DNA of 64,000 bases, taken from positions 55,454,422-55,518,421 of the forward strand of contig JAKGHH010000004.1 in the NCBI GenBank assembly GCA_022828595.1. Reading direction: 5' to 3'. Under the pieces are notes generated by a model. The model saw only the letters and a program-made list of their open reading frames with translations. It was not told where the DNA came from and did no database searches. Shown in pieces: positions 10,180-21,575 of the stretch (position 1 is the first letter of the stretch; every line of letters starts with the position of its first letter). Source of the stretch: Nelumbo lutea. Lineage: Eukaryota; Streptophyta; Magnoliopsida; Proteales; Nelumbonaceae. The translations under genes and the position numbers were made by a program.

Positions 10180-12370
10180 AGGCTCTATTTTGAAGTGATG
10201 CAAATGAAGTATAAATCGCAGTTCAGGGTAAATTTACACTCTAGTTCATTTTTGCTTGTATTTGGCAACATTACATTTATGCATTGACAAATGACAGACC
10301 AATGCATATTTACATTGATAATAAGATGTAAAAGCACATCAATAAAAAAGAAGTAAGTTTGCATTAATGTGGGCTTTTGACAAAAAAAAAGCATATGATT
10401 TATTGGAATTCATGTTTGCATCCATTATAACTAAAAGTCTATTTGGTAAGAAGGTAAATTTGTCAGTGCAAAACTAACCCAATTTTACAACTTATATGAA
10501 TCGTTTTACACTCTATATATTTGCATTGTTTGATGAACAACTAAAATGACACGCACCCCTAAACTCAATAAATTCGGTCATGTATAACATCACCTGTTCA
10601 TTTTGATAGACAATGAGTGGTGCATATATAAGCGCATACTGTCTAACCTCATCTCCAACACTCATACACTCATCCAAACACATGGAGAGGATCCAAATGT
10701 TTTATAGTTCAACACAGATACCCTAGGACCATAAAGAGTTTTTGTTGTTTTCCGAATTCTTAAAAGTGATTTAGCTATCAGACATTTGGGGAGGGAAACG
10801 TGACATTGACATTGATATGCAATGCAGCAATGGGTGGTAAATAAGATCCACGGCGGAGGGGGAACCATACCAAATACCTACATATGAATCCGGATCTACT
10901 CCTCACACCCAAATCACAGCATGACCTGAGTCCTCACCATACATCGTAAACATCTCCTGTATATTTATTATTCATGGGCAAATATATGGCTGTGAGGTCG
11001 GTTGGTATAAGTAACAGATTTCAATTCACCGCAGAGAGTCTGCATTTCCACAGATTTAATCACGTGCCTCCTATTATGGAGGGATATTGAGTGATAATGT
11101 CAACGATCAGTTTATCAACAACCTATTTAATTTGATGTTTGCACATGGTGTGGTAAGGCTAGGTGTGGAGCTCTAATTGAATTAAGGCTCAAATTATAAA
11201 TATGATACGAGTTTCGGTTGTATTGTATCGGTATTTAGAAATGGTCGAAATTCTATTTTTTTTAGTTTTTTTTCAAATTTTGGTTTTTTAGGAAGTTTTT
11301 AACATGCTTTTTATTATTAAAAAAATTGGGGGTACGAAACACCTAGAAACAGGCGTTTCAGACTGTATCTTTTTCAAAAGATACGATACGATATGCCCCA
11401 TATCGGATGTATCATATCGATACTTTGAATCATGATTAAAAGGCGAAGAAAGGTGATGGTGCACGATCTGATTACTCCTACTGGATGTCCTGTTGTAGGT
11501 GAATTTGATTTGATGGTGCTATCATCCATCACAGGACTGCAATGGCTTCAAATTCATCGCAGTTCCATGGCGAGTTATAGACTCGTCATAGGCTTGCCAC
11601 TCCCAACCAGTGGGAGTATATTCAAATAGAATCTTATCCTTTGGATGTGAATCTATTTTGAATATTAAATTTTACTAATAAATTAAACTAAAATTGTTGA
11701 AATGTTATGTATTATTGATAAAAATGAACTATGAGTCTATGACTGATTATCTGATCTCGTATATTATTAATTAAATGAATTGTATATAAAATTATAAAAG
11801 CGAAATTAAAATTGTTTTTTTTTATTTGAAAAGAGGTAAAGCATTCTATTAAACAACGTTTTAAAAAATGATTCAGAAATGGAATCGTTCTGGCCACCGA
11901 TTTTCAAGTCAATGGTTCGACTGTCCAGTTCAAACGGACAGCCTGTTCTGATAGTAAAATTAAAAAATAATTAAAAATTAAAAAAAAAAGTCAAAAACCG
12001 TTGAACGGATCAACGGTTCAACCGCACATCTGGGTTTTTTACCAGATTCTGGATTTTGGGTAAAACGAAATCGGTTGTATAAAGTAAAGGATACCCGAAA
12101 TGGGCCTAATCCCACCAAAAAAACAAAAGGATGGGCCTTTGAGTGTGAAGTTTTGAATTTTTGTTTTTGTTTTTGCCTAAGATAATTCAGATTGGCCGCA
12201 TGCAATGGTTGTATAAAAGGTTGTCAGCCAATTGTCCACGCCAATCATTAAACAGGGCACACAATTAAGTCACGTCATATTTATAATCAATCAGCCAACA
12301 TTTTATGTGAGTGAATTTTTGTTTTTGTTTAGGATAACTTGGATTAACTGAACACGATGGCCGTATAGAA
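10180..12370. other. Spacer, no gene seen
   Basis: Low-complexity AT sequence. A patch at 11178-11430 has repeated TCGTATC/GATACGATACGATA motifs. A patch at 11855-12050 (CGAACGGTTC-type motifs, AAAACCGTTGAACGG) is related in inverted orientation to 51335-51610, suggesting a dispersed element. The 65-codon open frame at 11432-11629 has no recognisable features and I do not call it. Confidence 0.3.
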
Positions 12371-12453
12371 TGCTGTGGAACCAATGATAAAACCCCACCT
12401 CAGTCATAGAAGCCCTATGTATTCTGACTAGTATTATCTTTGGTTCCACGGCC
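12371..12453. mobile_element. Short MITE, family C copy 1
   Basis: GCTGTGGAACCAATGATAA on the left faces ATTATCTTTGGTTCCACGGC on the right. A second copy with the same termini is at 50450-50566. Confidence 0.55.
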
Positions 12454-13320
12454 CATTAAGACTTTATTTGACATTACTTATTTCAAGGAAATTTCTCCTT
12501 TTTTTAGTTTAAAACTCAATGCTTATAAATCCTTATAATAAGTAATACCAAATGCAACCTAAACATTTAACGTTAAATTCTGACTCTGGTCAACGAAAAT
12601 TGCACCCCTAAACCAAAGTCATTAGAATGAATCGATCTAAAGAAGAAAGACTCAAACGACCCAAGAAGCCAAAAAGCGGGCTGACCAAGAAAATCGATAG
12701 AGAGGGAGTTGTTATTCAATCACTGACTGATTGATGCAGTTAGGGGTGATCATTTCTAGCCCAGCCCGGAAGCCATGTCCTCATGACCTCAAGTCCAAAC
12801 CCACCTGGAAAACTTCAGGCCCAAAAACCGATCTTGGGCCTGGCCCTCAACATAAGAAAACTCTGGGCTGAAGGGATTCCTCTCTTCCTGTTTCAGGCTT
12901 TGGGATAATGTGCTTCATAAATCTGGTGGGTAGCACAACCCCAAGTCCCCAATCATCTTAAAAGGTCAATAATGCTTAAAAAGTAAATTGAAAAAGGATG
13001 TTGAGAATGAATGGTCTTAATTTATCAACAAAATATTTAACACTTCTTTTATCTAGACCGGACACAAACTCGAATGCACACTGGGTCAAGGTTTTGCCAC
13101 GACCCAAAAATGACATAGAAAAACCAGCTCATCTCTTGGCTTGTTCTGGATTTGTTGCTTTTTTTTCTTTTGTGTGTGTGTATTAGAGAGTGTTCTTCCT
13201 GAGTGGGCTGTAGAAGATGACAGAAGTGATGGTTGTATTATACTGGCCTCACACCAATCTATCCCTTACCACATCCGCAAAAGGCTGAGAGTATGTGTCA
13301 CATTTAGATATTGAAATTAA
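12454..13320. other. Spacer, no gene seen
   Basis: Unique-looking AT-rich sequence with a few GGCCCA/TGGGCC phrases. No coding or RNA gene is visible. Confidence 0.3.
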
Positions 13321-13592
13321 GTATGTGTTTGATTTTGTGGGCGTTTATTAAATAAACGTTACTTTAAACATTTGTTGTTATTGTTGTTAGGTTGGACATT
13401 TCAAATAACATCCCGTAAAGTTATTTTTCACACAAGCATTTCGTTCACCCAATACTTTTTGCATATAAATCAAAAAACATTTCTATTTTTTAATGTTTTT
13501 TGATAAATATTAAAATCAAACAGTGGTTTTACGACAATAAACGTTTATGTAATGGCATTTTTTCCCATCAACCCCCATAAAACCAAACATAA
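13321..13592. mobile_element. MITE-like inverted-repeat element
   Basis: The left end TATGTGTTTGATTTTGTGGG and the reverse complement of the right end, TTATGTTTGGTTTTATGGGG, are imperfect inverted repeats. AAACGTTTAT motifs occur just inside both ends. No clear target duplication was found, so the superfamily is unknown. Confidence 0.4.
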
Positions 13593-14084
13593 CCTAAAAG
13601 GCCACACATCGGCACATCTTGTTGTAGGTGTGTGAGATTAATTAGCAGCCTTCCTTTTGAAAATAAATTGCCACAGGGGTATTATTTCTGAGACATATGG
13701 TAATTATGAAGTTGCTGTGTTAGTAGCCTCATAGCCTGAAGCTAAAGGAAAAATAATAATAATTAAAGAAAGAAAGACTGCATTAAAGAAAATGTCACAC
13801 CCATCGAAATTGAATTGATTGAATATGGGACTTTGCTAGCTATATAATGTTAAGAAATATTTGATTGAACAAAGATATTTACAGTCCTGGAGAACATAGC
13901 TACTAACTGCATCAGATTCAGTAGTTAGTGGGGATTCTTCCCATTGCACACCAACCATTGTATATATGTTCAATACCCCTTGTAGTGTTGCAATTCAGCT
14001 ATTGCCGCCTCTACTGAATGGAGATCAATGGCCGGGCTGCTGCCTTATTTATATTACTTTTGTTTTGGCCAATAGCCACAGCCC

Positions 14085-14238
14085 GGATCACCTGCCAAAG
14101 AAATACACTCCAACACCCTACCAACAGGATCTGACACCACACATCACATACATGATGATGGGTGGGCCCCACTTTCATGGTGAGATATGCGGTGTTTGGT
14201 AGGGTGTTGGAAGGTGTATTGTTGGCAAAGGAGATCCC
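14085..14238. mobile_element. MITE just downstream of the UGT gene
   Basis: Both inverted termini carry GGATC, then CCT and GCCAA, then AATACAC and TCCAACACCCTACCAA, with small indels; arms are about 45 bp. The element ends 77 bp past the UGT stop codon, so it probably lies in or beside that gene's 3' untranslated region or terminator. Confidence 0.6.
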
Positions 14239-14314
14239 AATTACACTGTTGTAGCCAGCAGGCAGCAGCAGATCTATATATTTACTTATTTCAATTCAAG
14301 CATAATTACGAAGT

Positions 14315-15730
14315 TTACGACGTTCTCTTGCAGACTTCATCTAGAAACCGGTCTAAAGTGCGCCAGGAGGACCCACCTTCATCTATGGCCAATTTAGCTG
14401 TTTTCGAAATCTCCATCATCTTCTTCCTCGCCTTCTCTCCGTCTTCCCCCTCCATTAATTCTTTCACCATCTTCTCTACCATCTCTGACTCCATAAAACC
14501 TCGAACTGAGCCGTTGTTTCCAACAACTCTCAGACCCATGCCCATCTCGTCCACCACCAACCTTGCATTCAAGTATTGGTCCGCCATCAGCGGCCAAGCT
14601 AAGATGGGCACCGATGCACAGATACTCTCCAGAACCGAGTTCCAACCACAGTGGCTTATGAACCCATTTACGCTTTGGTGCTCCAGTATCTCCCTCTGAT
14701 TGACCCACTCGCTCACGACTAGCCCTCTGTCCTTAACCCTCTCCTCGTATCCATCGACCAGGAATTTCACTTCCCTGGATTTGATCACCCATAAGAAACT
14801 CACATTAGACCTCTCCAGCCCCTCTGCAATCGCCTGAAATTGCTCCTGCGAGATCTCAGCCTGGGTTCCAAATGCAACATACAAGACAGACCGCCCCTCT
14901 GCCGACTTGTGGTCGAGCCATTGCATCCATGTCGGCTTCTGGTTCTGGAGGGGCTGGGCCGTCGGAGGTTCGACCAAGCAAAGAGGTCCCACACACCAAG
15001 CCTTGGTGTTCTCATGCTCCCGATCCCAGTATTCTATAAATCTTGCCTCCAGCTCGCAGAAGCTGTTGACCACTATACCCTGGCTTTGGGAATCCGCTAT
15101 GCCTTCCTCTACAATAAATTCGTAATGGGGACCGCTGGGCTCAGCCATGTCAAAGGGGTGAGTGAAATCGTTCTTAGTGAATTTGAGCCAAGGGAAATCA
15201 GGAAAGGTAAAGGGCTCGTCGTCTGATTTGGCATTTGCGATGAATCGATTATGAATCACGGCATGGAAGATGCTCGCAGCGAAGTTGTTCATCCCATAGA
15301 ATATCGCCCTGGGTATTCCGAACTTGGACGCAGACTTTTGTGTCCAGGAAAGGAAGCCGTCAGAGATAATGCAGCTGACGCTTGGAAGACTTTGGAGAAC
15401 TTGTTCAAAGTCTGGCTGCATCAATCTGGTGGCTTTAGCAAAGGGGACGAAGAGAGTCATAGACGGAAGTCGATCGGTGCTCTCGACTCCCGGTGGGATT
15501 TCGGGAGCATTTTCTGGGAATTTGAGCTCCACGACGTGAACCAACGAGGAGTCTGTGTTGGAGAGATGTTGACGGATAAATGGAAAATTTGCCGGGGTGG
15601 TGAAGAAGGTGACGGAGACACGGCGGAGGAAGAGGAGGCGAGCAAGGTGGAGGAGTGGGATCATGTGGCCTTTGGACATGAAAGGAAAGAAAATGATATG
15701 AAAAGATGACTGCTGATTATTAGAATCCAT
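14315..15730 (-). CDS. UDP-glycosyltransferase, UGT90A-type (family 1)
   Basis: A 471-residue cytosolic enzyme expected to move a sugar from a UDP-sugar to a small acceptor such as a flavonoid or other phenolic; the acceptor cannot be read from sequence. The frame is single-exon and full length for the family. The N-terminal half has the acceptor-activating His22 in SKGHMIPLLHLA and its likely partner Asp124 in CIISDGF. The C-terminal half has the 44-residue PSPG box (342-385), with W342, HCGWNS near 360 and terminal Gln385. The normally conserved Gly before V-P is Ser373. The C-terminal pattern (MEGEDGEKARKKM, SSWRTLD) points to UGT90A. The first in-frame ATG (15730) is preceded by an in-frame stop two codons upstream. 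A weak TATA-like AATAAATTAAA lies about 85 bp upstream. A MITE lies 77 bp downstream. Confidence 0.93.
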   Translation of the reverse strand: MDSNNQQSSFHIIFFPFMSKGHMIPLLHLARLLFLRRVSVTFFTTPANFPFIRQHLSNTDSSLVHVVELKFPENAPEIPPGVESTDRLPSMTLFVPFAKATRLMQPDFEQVLQSLPSVSCIISDGFLSWTQKSASKFGIPRAIFYGMNNFAASIFHAVIHNRFIANAKSDDEPFTFPDFPWLKFTKNDFTHPFDMAEPSGPHYEFIVEEGIADSQSQGIVVNSFCELEARFIEYWDREHENTKAWCVGPLCLVEPPTAQPLQNQKPTWMQWLDHKSAEGRSVLYVAFGTQAEISQEQFQAIAEGLERSNVSFLWVIKSREVKFLVDGYEERVKDRGLVVSEWVNQREILEHQSVNGFISHCGWNSVLESICASVPILAWPLMADQYLNARLVVDEMGMGLRVVGNNGSVRGFMESEMVEKMVKELMEGEDGEKARKKMMEISKTAKLAIDEGGSSWRTLDRFLDEVCKRTS

Positions 15731-16508
15731 CACTTATTTGTTCTTGTTTTTCTGACTCGTCGGTCGTCTACTGTTCCCCAGCTCCTCGCTATACGTTTAC
15801 GTAGTAGTTTTAATTTATTGGTGAGGTTTGACGTTTGAGTCGGTCGGTGTTCATGCAAATTTACATATAGCAATTACCATTACAATTGCAGACGTCAAGG
15901 TTTTATGTTGATTCATGACAAACGAATTTTGGTAGCTTAAGTCGTGAGCTTTGCCGTATAATCCTGAGCTTTTTTGCACAGTAGTAATAAAAACGAATGG
16001 CTTGGCGCACTCCGGAATCGGAATATATTGTTGCCGCTCCGGCGGTTGAACGGTTCTTCCTTAATAAATGAAAAGTGAAAACGGATGTATGAAGGGTCTA
16101 CCTTTTCTTCCTGTTTTCATCACCAGCTTCATTCCGGCTTTGAAGGAAATCTCTTGGCACGTACTCGAAACTTGAAAGTTAGTTAGGTAACCGCTGTTTA
16201 GTGCATTTTGCTACGACACTGTCGTGGCCCAGGGCATAAGCCAACAGAAAATCATGACCCTCCATTCTGTAATTTTCATTAGACGTTTTCCATCCTCCTG
16301 TTTAAACATACAATGGACATACTCACTCATAATTGTTCAAAAACTGTTCACTAATAACTGATAAAATATAAATTATTTTGTTTAAAAATACTGCCACGTG
16401 ATATGTTTACTTGTTTATTAATGGCAACAAATTAAGGACTTTGATTTAGTTGTTTGAGCGCAGGGTTAAGAGTGTCATAACAAATGCGGGTTGAAAAGAA
16501 AATAGTAC
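15731..16508. other. UGT 5' flank and spacer
   Basis: This is upstream sequence of the UGT gene on the minus strand. ACGT cores occur near 15798 and 15890. No gene, clear promoter box or repeat with defined ends is visible. Confidence 0.3.
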
Positions 16509-17435
16509 TAAGGGATGCTCACGGTTCGGTTGACTTATTTTTTAACCGGTAATCAAAACCAAATTGAAGCTATTGGTTAACCATCGGTTTTTTATTATTT
16601 ATAATATATTATAAAAAATATAAATATATAATAAATTACTAAATATATATAATATTATATTTTAAATAATATATTATACATTATAAATATATACATATTT
16701 ATTAATTTATAGTGTATAGAAAATATAAAATATATATAAATATATGTATACCAATCGGTTTGGTTAATCACCGGTTTTCTATTTTGGTAACCAAAACCAA
16801 ACCGGTACCTTTGATTTTTAATTAAAATACCAAACTGAAACTAATGAGGGGTGATTTGGCCCGACCTACTCATATACAAACACGTGGATGTGACCTGCTG
16901 ATTGGACCTTGACTCAGCACTTTCTAGAAGCCGACCAATTGTCTCCGAGCTCTTCGAGATCACATCGCACGACTATAGGTCTTATCCCTATCTTGCTCAG
17001 ATCGGACGGACTCAATAAGCCTTATCAAATAGCATGAAATCCTCCTAGTGCGGAACAGACTCCTAACAGCACAAGCCGAAGATCTCGAAGGCATTTCGTG
17101 AAACCCACGACAGTTCATCTATTTAAGGGCACCAACCTCAACGACATAAGGTATGCGCGATTTACTGCTTACTAGCACTCTTGCATTCGAGATTACTAGC
17201 TCGCACATCCAAGTACTGATTTAAGCATCAGAGTGCCCATGTCGAGTAAACTACCCCGAGTCTTCTGAGCTTCTTTCTTTTGCAATTTGACCACCCAACT
17301 AAGCAATTGACGTCCAAACTGCCATTCAATTAGGAGCAATCAAATCGCACTCCTTCAGAAACCAAACTGATAGATTAGATTAATCAAAATTTTCTATTTG
17401 ATTTCAGTCGATTCGGTTTTTCTTGCTCACCCCTA
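16509..17435. repeat. hAT-like MITE remnant split by a solo LTR
   Basis: The left end (AAGGGATGCTCACGGTTCGG) and the reverse complement of the right end (TAGGGGTGAGCAAG, then CCGAATCGAC) look like diverged inverted termini of a TAGGGGTG-type element. A gypsy LTR is inserted in its middle. No 8-bp duplication is recognisable outside, so the call is tentative. Confidence 0.35.
16842..17357 (+). repeat. Solo Ty3/gypsy LTR with 5-bp target duplication
   Basis: GAAAC occurs at 16837-16841 and 17358-17362, directly outside a 516-bp segment that ends in CA. The segment starts TA, not TG. Inside are CTATTTAAGG (TATA-like), a short leader, and TTTAAGCATCAGAGTGCCC followed by ACCCCGAG, the same signature as the larger LTR at 5116-6422. 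No internal region or partner LTR exists, so it is a recombination remnant. Confidence 0.7.
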
Positions 17436-18007
17436 GAAATCAGAAAAACAAGAAAAGACTAGACTAACTACTCGAGCAATTTTGGTGTCTGAACATGGAC
17501 AATTGTAAAACCAAAATGGGCGAGTTTTAGTTTAAGAGCCGTAGAGATTTAATGGGAACCAGAGGATAGGAACAAATAGGCCGGATCCGATCCAAATAGA
17601 TTGAATTTGTCATGTTTATTGGATTAGATTTGTCTTTGGTGTTTATTGGATTAGATTGGGGTCATTGGACCATAGCAAATATAAACCTTTGTATTACGGT
17701 TTTTTATTTGGAGAAACATAAAGAATTTTGTTTCAGCCGGGAACATCTCGCATGAATAAAATTTAAAAGGGATAAGTGGACTGTAATTCTCCTCAGAAAT
17801 CTGAAATTACAGCCAGTCTATTAGTAGTCCCCTATAAATCACATCTGACTGAGGATTTAGCATCAATCCACGGTCAGCGTTCAGTTTACCTTTAGAAATT
17901 TTAGCTCCACCCTAGGGGTGGATTGAACAGTTAAAACCCCAATTTAAAATTAGAAACGTTTCAGATGCACCATTGAAAGAGACCAGATCTGCTCTTCACA
18001 GAGGGTG
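17436..18007. other. Spacer, no gene seen
   Basis: No coding or RNA gene is visible. Some CAATCCACGG/CCTAGGGGTGG phrases suggest further small repeats without clear ends. Confidence 0.25.
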
Positions 18008-18114
18008 CCTCACACACACATCCTACCATGCATTGGGAATATCTCTCTTACTTTTAAGTTATTATTCACAGGAGATGTTTCCAATACAGGGTAGATGTGC
18101 ATGTAAGGCGCCCA
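18008..18114. mobile_element. Foldback element, family A copy 3
   Basis: The left arm GGGTGCCTCACACACACATC continues to ATTGGGAATATCTC. The right arm's reverse complement is GGGCGCCTTACATGCACATC, then TATTGGAAACATCTC. The arms are about 42 bp. This is the best preserved copy of the family for defining its termini. Confidence 0.6.
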
Positions 18115-18586
18115 AAAGCGGCTTCTGATGTTCTAAGTTGGGCCCCACACAGCAGAAGCTGTGTTTGGTAAAAATCCAGAAAGTTGATTATCGTGTTAAC
18201 AAAGGAACACAGCTGAAATAGAAAGCATTACCAGGTAGCTTCTCTGGAACACAGGTGCTCAATCAGTATGGCTGAATCAACACACCTCGACTCCAACGCA
18301 GAATCCGTCACAAATGGGTTCTAACTTCCAAGATTTTGCCTTGCTAAATTGTGAACCCATCACTATCCAGTGTAAGTGTATTTATGGATTGGCTATTGAT
18401 CGGCCTGAATTGAGCATGAAAATAAGGAATACTTCCCCAAGTAACAAGTTGAGCCAGATATTGAGGCCCAAAGAACTGGTCTACACTACACAATTTGGTA
18501 ACTTGAGGTAATTTTTCTCCCTAGGATATTGATCCATTAAAGCAAGGACCATGGCCCATGGGGGTGTTAATGTCACTCCCAGACTT

Positions 18587-18643
18587 GAACAATTTATTAG
18601 AACATTCGCAGAGCACAATTTAGAACATTCGCAGAGCACAATG
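18587..18643. repeat. Short tandem duplication
   Basis: AGAACATTCGCAGAGCACAA occurs twice in direct succession. Confidence 0.75.
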
Positions 18644-19178
18644 TATTTGATAGTGATTTATCTATAAATCAATAAGGTATTATATTGCAAGCATGGCCGA
18701 AAGGGCATGTTGGTTAAATTAATTTTATTTTATGCAGAATTTGAGGGGCTGCATCCAATTTCTGAAATTGGAGGAGGATTTGATCTCCTACTATAGATGG
18801 AAAACTAAGTGAACTATAAAATTTGTCAACATGGTTTTATTTTTGAGTCACCCAATTTCATCAACCATGACAAGTAATTGCAAAGAAATCCAGCAAATTA
18901 AAACGGTCAATTTAAGAGATTGCAAGGAAACCAACCAAAGATTGACAATTTCTGAAGGAGATTGAATCAAAATGAACTAATAATAGCAGATATCTGTTTC
19001 CTTGCAACATGAAGAACCTTGAAAGCCAAACAGTTTGCAAACCCAAGGATTCAAAATCCACCTAAATAGGGAAATGAACCAAGAGTATCTGATCTCATGT
19101 CATGTGTGTCTGTATACTTAACAGAGTAACAGACAACAGGAACATCACTTGGTGTGCATGTATATCTCTGTTGGTATT

Positions 19179-19736
19179 CTAAAAAGCAAGTTCTGTAGCC
19201 AAGGTGTGCAAGGGAGCTGGATTGGAGCTCAATTGAAGCCCGACCTCAACTGGCTGTGTCTCCAACACTTCGCTTCCAACCTCAATAGAATGACTACTTT
19301 CTTCACCCATGACCATGCTGACCTTCTGATCAGAGTCGACGCTGGTTCGACAAATAGGGCAAATGGGTGTCTTCAACAACCATGAATCCACACAATTAGC
19401 ATGGAAGCTGTGCCTGCAAGGAAGTAGTCTACACTTGTCTCCCACCTTGAAGTTCTCCAGGCAAACAGCACAGTCTACTGGACTACTGCCCTTCTCTCTT
19501 GCTTTGAAATCAAAGCAAGGAAGCCTATCCAAATCATCAAGCGACATGCTGTTAGTTCCACCATTGTTGGCCCTCTCAACCATGGTGTCTCCCATCAACC
19601 CTCTCCTGAAAGCCCTCCCAACAATACAAACATGAATGAAGACCAAAAAACTAATGCCCACAAATAACAATATTACAGAGAAGACAACTGCCATCACTAT
19701 AATCTGTGTTGCAATTTCCACAGCCTTGTTAGTCAT
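19179..19736 (-). CDS. ATL-type RING-H2 E3 ubiquitin ligase
   Basis: A 185-residue membrane-anchored E3 ligase that would recruit an E2 and ubiquitinate unknown targets. Residues 11-38 form one hydrophobic helix. A basic stretch (RAFRRG) follows, then a GLD-like segment (SMSLDDLDRLPCFDF, 63-77) and the RING-H2 finger: C89, C92, C107, H109, H112, C115, C126, C129, with Trp119 in the E2-contact position. Spacing is Cx2C-x14-CxHx2Hx2C-x10-Cx2C. Proline sits directly before the third Cys, whereas classical ATLs have P-x-C. The C-terminus is Ser/Glu-rich. The open frame continues upstream to 19799, but no ATG lies there and a TTTGTAG splice acceptor interrupts it, so the ATG at 19736 is the start. 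The coding part has no intron, as is usual for ATLs. Confidence 0.9.
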   Translation of the reverse strand: MTNKAVEIATQIIVMAVVFSVILLFVGISFLVFIHVCIVGRAFRRGLMGDTMVERANNGGTNSMSLDDLDRLPCFDFKAREKGSSPVDCAVCLENFKVGDKCRLLPCRHSFHANCVDSWLLKTPICPICRTSVDSDQKVSMVMGEESSHSIEVGSEVLETQPVEVGLQLSSNPAPLHTLATELAF

Positions 19737-20139
19737 TAAAAGTCTCCCTGAACGCTGAAACTTCAGCTTGTCATTCCAACCATCACCTACAAAGCACAAA
19801 TTCTCGCTCTTCCATTCTTTTTAAGCAATACCCAGTTACACTCACTCCCATTCAATTCTCCTTGGAATACCCTGAACCAATTTTGTGATCCAACCTCACC
19901 GAAAAACGTTATCATGAAAGCAAAATCCATGACTACACAACCAGTTCTATCTACCTCCTCTGAATCCCATGGAAAAATAACAATCCTCCATCATAGCCCA
20001 ATTTGTTCCACATACAGCAGCTTAAAACACAAGGGGTCTAGTAGTGATCCATGGTTATGAAGTTAAAAGAAACAGATGTTCACATGTTAACAGAATATTC
20101 AAGAAAAATGATAGAATGGAAGCAGAAAACCCGACTTAC

Positions 20140-20235
20140 ATACAGATGTTCCCTTTGATCTGGAGATAGCAGAGTTCAAGAGAAACCGGTGGAGATTTGC
20201 AATTACAGGCGGCGTGGTTCTGTTATCCTGTTATT
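20140..20235 (-). other. Probable 5' untranslated exon of the RING-H2 gene
   Basis: On the minus strand a consensus donor (TGTAT|GTAAGT) ends an exon at 20140, and an acceptor TTTGTAG ends at 19787. The leader intron is about 350 bp. The joined leader would contain a 6-codon upstream open frame starting just after the acceptor, out of frame with the main ATG. The transcription start is not determined. Confidence 0.5.
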
Positions 20236-21560
20236 TTAATAATGAGAAATTGCTGCCAAGCATCAGTAGCTCACCAACAACATCGAGATGGAATTATGAA
20301 TATATTTAATGTCTAGTGGGAGGAGGTTTAATCTTTCTGATGGAGTGGGTGGAGAAGGAACCAAAAAGAACAGGTGGAGAGTGTGTATAGTCATGGAAAG
20401 ATTGAGAACCGACTCTTTTTCTTTTAAATTATCCTTGTTTTTCTTTTTAAAAGTACCCGATGAGTCTTTTCAGTCCTCCTTGATGTGTCAAGAGAGGTAT
20501 GGGAGATGAACAGACCAAGAATCCAAGATTGCCTTGGTTCAATAAAACAAAGCAAAATAACTTACAGGGTGTAAGAAATTATAAATAAATCAAGAACTTT
20601 TCTCCGGTAATAAGGATGTCAAAACGAAATCATGGGAATGCAGTTTTGTGAGCAACAAAGAACAAACCATCTCAACTACCAAAGAATAATCTATCCAAAT
20701 TTAAAACAAACTACCAAAGAATAAAAGAAAGAACAACCTATCTCTCTGTCACACTCATGTTGAGCACATCTCTCATCTGGTTCATCCAATGGGCTCCCAG
20801 GATTCAGAACATCTATGTCTATTGCAGAAGAGCTCAATTTGTAAACGATAATATATTAGATTTGATCAGTAGCTCATCCCTGATCACTTTGTGCTTTTAA
20901 TAGAGAACCCACTTATTCGTTGAAGACAAAAATCTCAACTCACAAGGAACGTATATTGTTGCATCTTTTGGCTGTCTGGTAGCTTGGCCTCACTCTTTGT
21001 CTCTTTACATGTGTAGTTATATCACTTCTCGATAAATTAATGGATAAACAAGACAAACCGTACTTCACGTAGACGGAACACTTCAAAATTAGAGCGGAGG
21101 AGGCGTCGGGCTCAAAGGGAATCTATGAATTCTTCACTGCCTACCCTTATCTTTATAGATGAAAGAATCCAGCTTTATCTAAAAAAATGGATTCACAGTT
21201 TGACACTAAACCTATTTGAAAGCCGTGTGTTGGGTTTTTCATTTGAATTGAGAAATTAAATAGAGGAGGGACAAGAGAGCGAATCTCAAGGAAGAAATGG
21301 TTCTAGAGTGAAAAGGAAAAAAGTAGAAGGAAATCTAGGTATTAAAAAAAATAAGGTGGAATGTTGTAATTGGTTATATGGTAGAAAGAAAAGACAGAGA
21401 GAAGGACGAAAATATGAAAATGATAGAAACATTGAAACATCACAAGTCACACGCGTGATCTTAAATGTTAATTAAATTTCTCAATTTTTTTTAAAAAACA
21501 TTAAAAGAATAAAGCCCATGCACACAGCACAGGCATGACTAATTAATTTTAAAGCTTAAT
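20236..21560. other. Spacer, no gene seen
   Basis: Upstream flank of the RING-H2 gene. The 66-codon open frame at 20309-20509 shows no domain and is rejected. Confidence 0.3.
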
Positions 21561-21575
21561 ACTTTAATAGAGAAT

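Noticed and set aside
11432..11629. A 65-codon open frame
   Set aside because: No recognisable domain, no conserved neighbours, composition like the spacer.
14840..15709. Plus-strand open frames of 128 and 152 codons
   Set aside because: Antisense shadows of the UGT gene in GC-richer coding DNA.
14315..15733. Extra residue at the UGT N-terminus from a frame starting at 15733
   Set aside because: That codon is GTG; the first ATG is 15730, with a stop just upstream.
20309..20509. A 66-codon open frame upstream of the RING gene
   Set aside because: Low-complexity translation (Phe/Leu runs) and no splice or promoter context.
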